Assembly: GCA_017619615.1 (NCBI GenBank)
Contig: JAFZRY010000010.1
Location: 62,001-126,000, forward strand
Direction of reading: 5' to 3'
Source of the DNA: Lachnospiraceae bacterium
Lineage (GTDB): Bacteria; Bacillota; Clostridia; Lachnospirales; Lachnospiraceae
DNA length: 64,000 nucleotides
Shown: positions 42,289 to 49,349 of the stretch, piece after piece
How positions within the stretch are numbered: the stretch's first letter is position 1
How the letters are laid out: every line of letters starts with the position of its first letter
Position numbers and translations under genes: made by a program
The notes under the pieces: generated by a model
Databases searched by the model: none
The model's input: only the letters and a program-made list of their open reading frames with translations
What the model was told of the DNA's origin: nothing

Positions 42289-43272
42289 TTATAAAATGTC
42301 CTTCAGCACCCGCTCCGCGTTGCGGTACGCGATGTGCTCCAGCTCGTCCGCGGTGAACCCCCGCCGGGCGAGTTCCTCAAACAGGCGCGGCATATGGGAG
42401 GCGTCCGGGATCTCCAGATCTCCGTCGATGCCGTCGAAATCCGTCCCGACGGCGGCACATTCCAGACCGCCGACGTTGATGCGGTGGCGCAGCTGCGCGG
42501 CGATGCCGTCGATCGTGGAATCGGGGCGGGAGAGGTCTTCGTACAGGAACGCGGGATAGAAATTGACCCCCATCACGCCGCCCTTATCGGCCAGCGCGCG
42601 GATCATCTCATCTGTCATGCTGCGCGGATGCGGGTTCAGCGCGCGGCAGTTGGAGTGGGTCGCGAAGAACGGCTTTTTCGTGAGCCGTACGACGTCCCAG
42701 AAGCCGCCGTCGGAGAGGTGGGAGACGTCGATCCCCATCCCGAGATGCTCCATGTACTCCACCGCTTCCTTGCCGAAATCCGTGAGTCCGGTGCCCATGA
42801 CGGCCGGATCCGGCGAATTCGGTGCCCCGAAGCAGTTCGCGTGGTTCCAGAGCAGCGCCAGGATGCGGACGCCCATGTCGTAGAACCGCCGGAGGTTCTC
42901 CAGCCGCCCGAGCACCGCGCGGCCGTCCTCCATCGTGAGGATGCCGCCGAGCTTGCCGGAGGCGGGGAGTGCCGCCAGGTCGTCCGCGGTTTCGACGCGG
43001 GTAAAGATATCGCTGTGTTCCTGACCAGTCTGAATGAAGATCCGGTAGAGCGCTTCGATGTAGGCTTCATCGCCGGGGTAGTCGGGCGAGTTGGAAATGC
43101 GGTCGATCGACGGCATGAAGATCGCGAAGCACTGTGCAAGGCAGCGGCCGGTGCGGAGCTTCCGCAGGTCAGTCATGGTATCGGTCAGTTCCAGCAGCGT
43201 GGAGCGGCCCTGGCGCCAGGCGCAGGGGAGGGTGTCGCAGTGGAGGTCGATGTAGGGGTAGATGGCGGTCAT
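42289..43272 (-). CDS. Membrane-dipeptidase family (M19) peptidase
   Basis: A 327-residue zinc dipeptidase. The first metal site is IDLHCDTLPC at residues 8-17. Others are LGGILTMEDG, GMGIDVSHLSDGGFWDVV, FFATHSNCRALNPHPRSM and VGTDFDGIDG, matching the M19 renal-dipeptidase family. Start taken at 43272 (MTAIYPYIDLHCD) with GAGGGA upstream; the longer open frame adds no conserved residues. There is no signal peptide, so it is probably cytoplasmic and splits dipeptides taken up from outside. Confidence 0.93.
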   Translation of the reverse strand: MTAIYPYIDLHCDTLPCAWRQGRSTLLELTDTMTDLRKLRTGRCLAQCFAIFMPSIDRISNSPDYPGDEAYIEALYRIFIQTGQEHSDIFTRVETADDLAALPASGKLGGILTMEDGRAVLGRLENLRRFYDMGVRILALLWNHANCFGAPNSPDPAVMGTGLTDFGKEAVEYMEHLGMGIDVSHLSDGGFWDVVRLTKKPFFATHSNCRALNPHPRSMTDEMIRALADKGGVMGVNFYPAFLYEDLSRPDSTIDGIAAQLRHRINVGGLECAAVGTDFDGIDGDLEIPDASHMPRLFEELARRGFTADELEHIAYRNAERVLKDIL

Positions 43273-43324
43273 ACTGTCGTTCCCTCTTTTGTCTATTTCA
43301 TGATACGGCCGTGCTTTTTCAGCC

Positions 43325-44059
43325 TCAAACCGGGTAACCGTACATGACAAACTCATATTTTCCGATGTATTTTTCAAAGAGCGCAATGGCCCGCTGCAGG
43401 TCGTTTTCCATTTCCTCACCGGAAACCTGCTGGTACCACGGCGTATCGATGATCAGCTCGACGGGGATCACGCCGGAAAACACATCGTATGATCCGATCT
43501 CCGGACGGTATTTTTCCAGGAGAAGTTTTTCTTCTTCGTTGGGATCGGCTTTTGCCTTTAAGGCGGCCAAGGCCTCCTTCATCTGCTTTTCTGCGGCTTC
43601 CCCGGCTTCCCGGGAACCGGACCATTTTTCCAGTTGATAGTCGGACTGGATGCCGACGGCTTCCAGTTCCCGCAGCAGTTGCGGGTCTTCAATGTCATCC
43701 AGTCTGATGACTACGTCGTCCCATGAATTGACCAGCCATATGCCGGAGAAGTGCGCATACAGTTTTCCGTCCGGGTGAGCGGAGAGATACGCCTCCATTT
43801 TTTCTGAGATCTCAACGTATTTTTCGTACTGTTCACTGGCTTTCTTCATGCCTTCCGGTGTCATGTATTCTCCGCCGTACTGATCGGTTTCCCACCATTC
43901 GGCGGGATAGGTTTTGGCTTCCGTCTGGCCGGTGGTTTGGATCTGGTTCGGGTCGGATGAGGGATCGTTCTGCGTGGCCGGTTTCGATTGACAGGCGGAG
44001 AGTAAAAGAGCGATCAATAACGTCATCAGAAGTATTATATATTTTTTGTGGTGAGGCAT
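43325..44059 (-). CDS. Lipoprotein of unknown function, 244 aa
   Basis: A secreted, lipid-anchored protein. The signal peptide ends in the lipobox LLSAC (Cys at about residue 23), and a Gln/Thr/Ser-rich stretch follows. The rest is helical and rich in Glu and Lys (EAAEKQMKEALAALKAKADP), with PWYQQVSGEEMENDLQRAI near the end. I recognise no domain. RBS AAAGGAG. It is read toward the dipeptidase gene, 52 bp away, and may belong to the same transcript. Confidence 0.8.
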   Translation of the reverse strand: MPHHKKYIILLMTLLIALLLSACQSKPATQNDPSSDPNQIQTTGQTEAKTYPAEWWETDQYGGEYMTPEGMKKASEQYEKYVEISEKMEAYLSAHPDGKLYAHFSGIWLVNSWDDVVIRLDDIEDPQLLRELEAVGIQSDYQLEKWSGSREAGEAAEKQMKEALAALKAKADPNEEEKLLLEKYRPEIGSYDVFSGVIPVELIIDTPWYQQVSGEEMENDLQRAIALFEKYIGKYEFVMYGYPV

Positions 44060-44178
44060 TTTTTGAGCTCCTTTCTGTAATCAGGTCATTCAGATCATAA
44101 CGATGTAACGCATTATTAATCAATATATCATAAAAACGACGATATAGAAACAACTATCATGAAAATGATCTAAAACAC

Positions 44179-44204
44179 AAAAAACCGCGCATCTGCGCGG
44201 TTTT
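44179..44204 (-). terminator. Terminator of tRNA-Ala
   Basis: On the minus strand CCGCGC (44195-44200) pairs with GCGCGG (44185-44190) around AGAT and is followed by TTTTTTG, just downstream of the tRNA. Confidence 0.88.
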
Positions 44205-44206
44205 CG

Positions 44207-44279
44207 TGGAGCATAGGGGGATCGAACCCCTGACCTCCAGATTGCGAACCTGGCGCTCTCCCAGCTGAGCTAATACCCC
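44207..44279 (-). tRNA. tRNA-Ala (anticodon CGC)
   Basis: A 73-nt cloverleaf. The acceptor stem GGGGTAT/ATGCTCC contains the G3:U70 pair that defines alanine tRNA. D arm GCTC...GAGC; anticodon stem CCAGG/TCTGG with loop TTCGCAA (anticodon CGC, codon GCG); T arm AGGGG-TTCGATC-CCCCT. The discriminator is A73 and CCA is not encoded. A terminator follows at once. Confidence 0.95.
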
Positions 44280-44460
44280 GGGGCGCTTCTTTTTGCGGAA
44301 GCAAAATGCATTATAGCATGTTTGCGGAAAAGTGCAAGAGGAAATTTCAACTTTTTGCGGACAGGATGGGGGACGCTTTTTTGCATTTGTCTTGACAAAT
44401 GCGGCATTTTGCTGTATTTTCGCAACAGAAACCAGCAATGGGTCGGAAGGAGATAGAAAA

Positions 44461-44907
44461 ATGAAAGCGAAACTTGGTATTCACATCGGATTCTTTGCCT
44501 GCATCATCTTCCTGGTAGCGCAGTTCGGGGGGCTGATCCCCGCGACGCTGCTGGTCGGCTACGTGCTGATCTGCGAAGAGAACGACTTCCTCAGAATGTC
44601 TGCCATCAAGGCGTTCCTGATCGTGCTCGCGGCGAGCGTGCTCAATTTCCTGATCGGGGTGATCCCGGACATTCTGTTTGAACTGTTTGACAAACTGTCC
44701 CGGATCTTCGGGGCGGATACCCCGTTCAGCAGTCTGCGGGCGGTCGCGAAGATCGAGCAGATCTTCAATTTCTTCAGCTGGCTCGTGTCCACCGGCAAAG
44801 CGATCCTGCTTCTGCTGCTGGCGTTCCTGGCATGCCAGATCAAGACGGTCAAGCTTCCGGTCATCGAGAACCTGATCGGGAAATACGCTGAGAAAGAGAA
44901 AGAATGA
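44461..44907 (+). CDS. Hypothetical membrane protein, 148 aa
   Basis: A small membrane protein with about four hydrophobic segments (GIHIGFFACIIFLVAQFGGL, IPATLLVGYVLIC, AFLIVLAASVLNFLIGVIPD, AILLLLLAFLAC) and a charged C-terminus. Family unknown. Start at ATG 44461 after GGAAGGAG; the open frame extends upstream to 44332 but without a ribosome site. It has its own terminator and no obvious functional neighbour. Confidence 0.75.
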   Translation: MKAKLGIHIGFFACIIFLVAQFGGLIPATLLVGYVLICEENDFLRMSAIKAFLIVLAASVLNFLIGVIPDILFELFDKLSRIFGADTPFSSLRAVAKIEQIFNFFSWLVSTGKAILLLLLAFLACQIKTVKLPVIENLIGKYAEKEKE

Positions 44908-44935
44908 TCCGTTTCCGGCAGAAGGCCGGACGCCG

Positions 44936-44975
44936 GAGCCCGGGTGCTTTTCAGTACCCGGGCCTCTTTTTTTGT
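44936..44975 (+). terminator. Terminator after the small membrane protein
   Basis: GCCCGGGT (44938-44945) pairs with ACCCGGGC (44956-44963), followed by CTCTTTTTTT. Confidence 0.88.
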
Positions 44976-45002
44976 CCCGGGCGGAGCGGGAAGAAAAAAG
45001 AT

Positions 45003-45031
45003 TTGCAAAACGCGGGCGCAGGCGGTATATT
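45003..45031 (+). promoter_or_regulatory. Promoter of the ROK gene
   Basis: TTGCAA (45003-45008) and TATATT (45026-45031) with a 17-bp spacer, 37 bp before the ROK start. The sequence around the -35 (ATTTGCAAAA) resembles half of the zinc-operon operators, which may be chance. Confidence 0.6.
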
Positions 45032-45068
45032 CGAAGCAGAAAACATCAATGAATCAGGCAGGTGTGTT

Positions 45069-46031
45069 ATGAATTATCTGGCGATCGATATAGGCGGGAC
45101 CGCGGTGAAAGTCGGGCTGGTCTCGGAGGAAGGAAAGGTTCTGGGCAAGGCGTCGTATCCGGCGGATTTTGACGGGTACAGGACGCCGCTGCTGGAGACG
45201 GCGCTGAAAGGGGCGGCGGATTTTGTGCTGCGGCTCGCGCCGGGCGACGGGGAAGGACTGAGCGCCGTGCAGGCGGCGAAGGCGCTGGAACTCGGCGGGA
45301 TCGGGATCTCGGCGACCTGCCTGATCGATACGGTGCGGGGCCGGGTGGCCGGCGCGCATTTCCCGAATTATCAGGGGGCGGAACTGAAGAAGAGTTTTGA
45401 GGAACGCTTTGGCCTGGAGACGCACGTGGTGAACGACGCCAACAGCGCGGCGCTGGCGGAGCTGTGGACCGGGAACATGAAGGGATGCCGGGACGCGATT
45501 CTGATCACGCTGGGGACCGGGATCGGCGGCGGGATCATCGTGAACGGGGAATTGCTGAACGGCGCGCACGGGTTTGCGGGCGAGGTCGGGCACGTTTCAA
45601 TCAAGAAGGACGGGCCGCTGGCGGCGTACGGGAACCGGGGCGGCTATGAGGAGTACGCGTCCACCAAGGCGCTCGTAAAGCGCGTGGAAGCGCGGCTGAT
45701 CGAGGAGAACCGGGAACTGCCGGTCGAGGGGCTGAGCGGCCGCTCGGTGTTCGCACTGGTGGCGCAGGGCGACCCGCTGGTGACGCAGGTGCTGTCGGAG
45801 TGGATGGACGATATCCTGGTCGGGATCGAGAACCTGATCTATATTTTCGACCCGGAGCGGATCGTGATCGGCGGCGGCATCAGCGCGGAAGAGAAGATGC
45901 TGATCCAGCCGCTGGAGAAGAGGCTGAAGGAGCATCTGATGCCGACGTACCGGGCGGATATTCAGGTGGTGCCGGCGGTGCATCACAATGACGCGGGGCT
46001 GATCGGCGCGGTGTATTCGTTCGTGAACTGA
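45069..46031 (+). CDS. ROK-family sugar kinase lacking the zinc cysteines
   Basis: A 320-residue ROK kinase. The N-terminal phosphate loop is AIDIGGTAVKVGLV, the second nucleotide site is LITLGTGIGGGII, and GFAGEVGHVSI carries the conserved GH. In most ROK kinases the next block is a zinc-binding CxCGxxGCxE; here it reads AAYGNRGGYEEYAS, so all the cysteines are gone while the surrounding pattern remains. A C-terminal IGGGISAEE closes the fold. It probably phosphorylates glucose, N-acetylmannosamine or a related sugar. The start at 45069 follows the AGGCAGG region. It lies directly upstream of the zinc-uptake operon. Confidence 0.88.
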   Translation: MNYLAIDIGGTAVKVGLVSEEGKVLGKASYPADFDGYRTPLLETALKGAADFVLRLAPGDGEGLSAVQAAKALELGGIGISATCLIDTVRGRVAGAHFPNYQGAELKKSFEERFGLETHVVNDANSAALAELWTGNMKGCRDAILITLGTGIGGGIIVNGELLNGAHGFAGEVGHVSIKKDGPLAAYGNRGGYEEYASTKALVKRVEARLIEENRELPVEGLSGRSVFALVAQGDPLVTQVLSEWMDDILVGIENLIYIFDPERIVIGGGISAEEKMLIQPLEKRLKEHLMPTYRADIQVVPAVHHNDAGLIGAVYSFVN

Positions 46032-46078
46032 GCGGAGGACAGGCCGCAGGGCCGCTGACCATCATCATAATTATAAAA

Positions 46079-46148
46079 TTGCGAATAATTTGCAAATTTC
46101 TTGACAGACGCTGCAAGGCGTGATACATTGATTTGCGAATTGTTCGCA
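46079..46148 (+). promoter_or_regulatory. Zinc-operon promoter with two Zur-type operators
   Basis: TTGACA (46101-46106) and TACATT (46124-46129) with a 17-bp spacer. An imperfect palindrome TTGCGAATAATTTGCAAA (46079-46096) lies upstream, and a perfect one, TGCGAATTGTTCGCA (46134-46148), lies at the start site. The two flank the promoter, as expected for zinc-dependent repression by the Fur/Zur protein encoded next. Confidence 0.78.
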
Positions 46149-46385
46149 TTTTTTGATTACAATGCCAAAAGTACGTTTTCCGAAACGTGCTGGCACGGGA
46201 AGGAAAACGTACTTGGGGCATGCCCTTCATGAGCAAGTAGTGGGGCAGGGGCCCCATGGATTGCGAATGAAGGACAGGATCGTGAGAGCTCGAAGAGCGA
46301 AACGATCCGTAATCAAAAACTGACAGCATTTCGATGAAGAGCAGGATCGTGAGAACCCGAAGAGCGGAACGATCCGTAATCAAAA
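46149..46385 (+). ncRNA. Structured leader between the promoter and zur
   Basis: The leader can fold into several hairpins: a 13-bp perfect stem (46169-46181 with 46202-46214), a GC stem (TGGGGC 46214-46219 with GCCCCA 46251-46256) and two tandem hairpins with identical outer stems GGATCGT/ACGATCC. The tandem units, 46267-46318 and 46334-46385, match at 47 of 52 positions, and each ends GTAATCAAAA. The 5' end, TTTTTTGATTAC (46149-46160), can close the whole region by pairing with either copy. It could be an RNA regulator or a small mobile element with terminal inverted repeats. Small frames run through it (46162-46323, 53 codons; 46334-46429, 31 codons) but the palindromes argue that structure matters more. 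Confidence 0.5.
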
Positions 46386-46413
46386 GAAGACACATAGAAG
46401 GAAAGGAGACCCC

Positions 46414-46842
46414 ATGGCGGCTTATCTGACAAAACAGCGGCGGATCCTGCTGGCGTTTCTGGCGGACCACCCGGACGAAAGCCTGTCGGCGGCTGACATC
46501 GCCCAGGCGCTGAGCAATCAGTCCATCAGCGTCAGCGCGGTATACCGGAACCTGGCCGCGCTGGAGGATGAGGGGAAGGTCCGGCGCGTCACGCGCAGCG
46601 GCAGCCGGGAGACCCTGTATCAGTATACGGACACGGAGGACTGCCGCGAGCACCTGCACCTGCTGTGCCGGAGCTGCGGCGCCACCTATCACATGAATAA
46701 AGCGGATGCGGACGCGCTCATCGAGATGCTTGCGAAGCGGGAGCAGTTCGCGGTCGACACGGCGGAGACGGTCCTGTACGGGACCTGCGAGGCCTGCCAG
46801 ATCCGGGAAAGGATGAAAGCCAGATATGAAAAGAGATCATAA
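46414..46842 (+). CDS. zur: Fur-family zinc uptake regulator
   Basis: A 142-residue Fur-family repressor. The helix-turn-helix region is SLSAADIAQALSNQSISVSA and VYRNLAALEDEGKVRRV. The dimer domain has a zinc site HLHLLCRSCGATYHM and a second CxxC in YGTCEACQ. As first gene of a zinc ABC-transporter operon with two palindromic operators at its promoter, it is best read as Zur. RBS AAAGGAG. Its 3' end overlaps znuA by 17 bp. Confidence 0.9.
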   Translation: MAAYLTKQRRILLAFLADHPDESLSAADIAQALSNQSISVSAVYRNLAALEDEGKVRRVTRSGSRETLYQYTDTEDCREHLHLLCRSCGATYHMNKADADALIEMLAKREQFAVDTAETVLYGTCEACQIRERMKARYEKRS

Positions 46843-47797
46843 AAAAGGCGCGCTGCTCCCGGCGCTGGCGGTCCTGCTGCTCGCGGTATCGGCGTTCGCG
46901 CTGACGGGCTGCGGCGGCAAGAGCGGCGGGAAACTCAAGGTGGTCGCCACCATTTTCCCGCTGTACGACTGGACGGCGCAGGTGTTGGGCGACGCGGACG
47001 CGGACCTGATCCTGCTGCAGGATACGGGCGTGGACCTGCACAGTTACCAGCCCACGGCTGCGGACATGGGGCACATCGCCTCGTGCGACGTGTTCATCTA
47101 CGTGGGCGGCGCATCGGACGTCTGGGTGCAGGACGCGCTGAAGAATCAGACCAATTCCGGACGCATCGCCATCGATCTGATGGACGTACTGGGCGAAGCG
47201 GCCCTGCAGGAAGAGCATAAAGAAGGCATGCAGGAAGATCACGGACACGAGGACGATGACGAGGCGGACGAGCACATCTGGCTGTCTCTGAAAAATGCCC
47301 GGCTGTGCACGGAAGCGATTCGCGACGCCCTGAAGAAGGCTGCGCCGGAGAAGGCGGATACTTTTGAGACGAACTGCGCGGCTTATACCGCAAAACTGGA
47401 CGCCCTGCGCGCGGAATATGAAGCGGCGGCCGCATCGGCCAACACCCGGACCCTGCTGTTCGGGGACCGCTTCCCCTTCCTCTATTTGACGGAGGAACTG
47501 GGCCTTGACTATTACGCGGCCTTTTCGGGCTGTTCCGCGGACACGGAAGCCAGCTTCGACACGGTCATCTTCCTGGCCGGCAAGCTGGACGAACTGGGCC
47601 TGAAAGTCGTGCTGCAGACCGAAAACGGGGACCCCAAGCTGGCGCGCACGATCATCGAATCGTCCCAAAGCAAAAACCAGACGATCCTGACAATGGACTC
47701 CCTGCAGTCCGTGACGAAGCAGCGGGTGCAGGAGGGGGCCAGCTATCTGAAGATCATGGAAGAAAACCTCGCGGTGCTGAAGGAGGCGCTGAAATAA
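46826..47797 (+). CDS. znuA: Zinc ABC transporter substrate-binding lipoprotein
   Basis: A 323-residue ZnuA/TroA-type lipoprotein with lipobox LTGC. Metal-binding histidines lie in DLHSYQPTAADM and DEHIWLSLKNARL, and an acidic His-rich loop (EHKEGMQEDHGHEDDDEADE) as in zinc-specific members separates the lobes. A conserved CSADTEASFDTV-type block follows. Its start overlaps zur by 17 bp, and the stop shares an A with the znuC start (TAATG, 47795-47799). Confidence 0.95.
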   Translation: MKRDHKKGALLPALAVLLLAVSAFALTGCGGKSGGKLKVVATIFPLYDWTAQVLGDADADLILLQDTGVDLHSYQPTAADMGHIASCDVFIYVGGASDVWVQDALKNQTNSGRIAIDLMDVLGEAALQEEHKEGMQEDHGHEDDDEADEHIWLSLKNARLCTEAIRDALKKAAPEKADTFETNCAAYTAKLDALRAEYEAAAASANTRTLLFGDRFPFLYLTEELGLDYYAAFSGCSADTEASFDTVIFLAGKLDELGLKVVLQTENGDPKLARTIIESSQSKNQTILTMDSLQSVTKQRVQEGASYLKIMEENLAVLKEALK

Positions 47798-48501
47798 TGG
47801 CATTGCTTGTTTGCGAAAACGCTTCCCTGGGCTACGAGGGGACGCCGATCGTCCGGGACCTGAACTTCACCGTGGAGGCCGGCGATTACCTCTGCGTGGT
47901 GGGAGAGAACGGCTCCGGCAAATCCACGCTGATGAAGACGATCCTGGGCCTGATCCCGCCGCTCTCCGGAGCCATCCGGACCGGCGACGGCCTGCAGCAG
48001 ACGGAGATCGGCTACCTGCCCCAACAGACGCCGGTGCAGCGGGATTTCCCCGCGTCGGTGCGGGAGATCGTCCGCTCCGGCTGCCAGGGCCGCATGGGAA
48101 GGAAGCCGTTCTACGGGAAAGAAGAAAAAGAACTGGCCGAGCGGAACATCGCCCGCATGGGCCTGGAAGCGCTGGCGGACCGCTGCTACCGGGAGCTCTC
48201 CGGCGGACAGCAGCAGCGCGTGCTGCTGGCGCGGGCGCTCTGCGCGACCCGGCGGATGCTCCTGCTGGACGAGCCGGTGGCGGGCCTGGATCCGAAGGTG
48301 ACAGCGGAGATGTACCGCCTGATCGAGGAACTGAATAAAAAAGACGGGATCACGGTCATCATGATCTCGCATGACCTGGACGCGGCGCTGAAGTACGCGG
48401 ACAAGGTGCTGCACATCGGAAGCACCGTGTTTTTCGGGACGAAAGAGGATTATCTGAAGAGCAAGGCGCTGAGCGGACTGACGCAGGAGGTGGCGGAATG
48501 A
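47797..48501 (+). CDS. znuC: Zinc ABC transporter ATP-binding protein
   Basis: A 234-residue ATPase. Walker A GENGSGKST near residue 37, Q-loop GYLPQQTPVQRDFPASV, signature LSGGQQQRVLLARAL, Walker B LLLDEPVAGLDP and H-loop MISHDLD are all visible. It energises zinc import through ZnuB. The stop overlaps the ZnuB start by four bases (48498-48501). Confidence 0.96.
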   Translation: MALLVCENASLGYEGTPIVRDLNFTVEAGDYLCVVGENGSGKSTLMKTILGLIPPLSGAIRTGDGLQQTEIGYLPQQTPVQRDFPASVREIVRSGCQGRMGRKPFYGKEEKELAERNIARMGLEALADRCYRELSGGQQQRVLLARALCATRRMLLLDEPVAGLDPKVTAEMYRLIEELNKKDGITVIMISHDLDAALKYADKVLHIGSTVFFGTKEDYLKSKALSGLTQEVAE

Positions 48502-49340
48502 GCGCGCTGTGGGAAAAACTGATCGCGTCGCTGGAGTTCCCGTTCGTGCAGTACGCGCTGATCGTGGGAACGCTGGTCGCGCTGTGCTCTTCGCTGTTCG
48601 GGGTGACGCTGGTGCTGAAGCGGTTCTCGTTCATCGGGGACGGGCTCTCGCACGTGGCGTTCGGCGCTATGGCCATCGCGACGGTGCTGAAGCTGACCAA
48701 TGAAATGCCGCTGGTGCTGCTGCTGACAGTGCTGTGCGCCGTGCTGCTGCTCCGCACCGGCCAGAACGCAAAGATCCGCGGCGACGCGGCCGTGGCGATG
48801 ATCTCAGTCGGCGCGCTGGCGCTGGGCTATTTGCTGATGAACATCTTCCCGACGTCCGGCAACCTGTCCGGCGACGTCTGCTCCACGCTGTTCGGCGCGT
48901 TCTCCATCCTGACGCTGTCGCCGACAGAAGTGTGGCTCAGCGTGGGCCTGTCGCTGCTGGTGGTGGGGCTGTTCGTGTTCTTTTACCACAAGATCTTCGC
49001 GGTCACGTTCGACGAAAGTTTTGCACGCGCGACCGGGGTGAACGCGGCCGGGTACAACCTGCTGATCGCGGTGATCATCGCGGTGATCATCGTGCTGGCA
49101 ATGAACCTGGTGGGCTCACTGCTGATCTCCGCGCTGGTGATCTTCCCGGCGCTGTCCGCGATGCGCGTGTACAAGAGTTTTCTGTCCGTGACCGTGTGCG
49201 CGGCCATCGTGTCGGTGGTGTGCGCGGTGCTGGGCATGCTGGTCGCGATCGTGGCGGATACGCCGGTGGGGTCGACGATCGTGGCGGTGGATATCGCGGC
49301 GTTCCTGATTTTCGCGCTGGCAGGCAAACTGAAGAGATAG
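48498..49340 (+). CDS. znuB: Zinc ABC transporter permease
   Basis: A 280-residue integral membrane protein of the ABC-3 family, with eight or nine hydrophobic segments. Examples are PLVLLLTVLCAVLLLRTG, LLIAVIIAVIIVLAMNLVGS and ALVIFPALSAMRVY. The latter two hold the conserved loop that touches the ATPase. It is the last gene of zur-znuA-znuC-znuB. The next gene follows after nine bases and may be read through. Confidence 0.95.
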   Translation: MSALWEKLIASLEFPFVQYALIVGTLVALCSSLFGVTLVLKRFSFIGDGLSHVAFGAMAIATVLKLTNEMPLVLLLTVLCAVLLLRTGQNAKIRGDAAVAMISVGALALGYLLMNIFPTSGNLSGDVCSTLFGAFSILTLSPTEVWLSVGLSLLVVGLFVFFYHKIFAVTFDESFARATGVNAAGYNLLIAVIIAVIIVLAMNLVGSLLISALVIFPALSAMRVYKSFLSVTVCAAIVSVVCAVLGMLVAIVADTPVGSTIVAVDIAAFLIFALAGKLKR

Positions 49341-49349
49341 GCGAGGGTC

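Noticed and set aside
46134..46154. The palindrome TGCGAATTGTTCGCA plus TTTTTT as a terminator of the ROK gene.
   Set aside because: The stem is short and AT-rich with a three-base loop. Its place at the start site next to a Fur-family gene fits an operator better.
46162..46429. Two small basic peptide genes in the zinc-operon leader.
   Set aside because: Frames of 53 and 31 codons exist, but the DNA is dominated by perfect hairpins and a tandem repeat, the second overlaps zur, and neither has a clear RBS. Kept only as notes to the leader entry.
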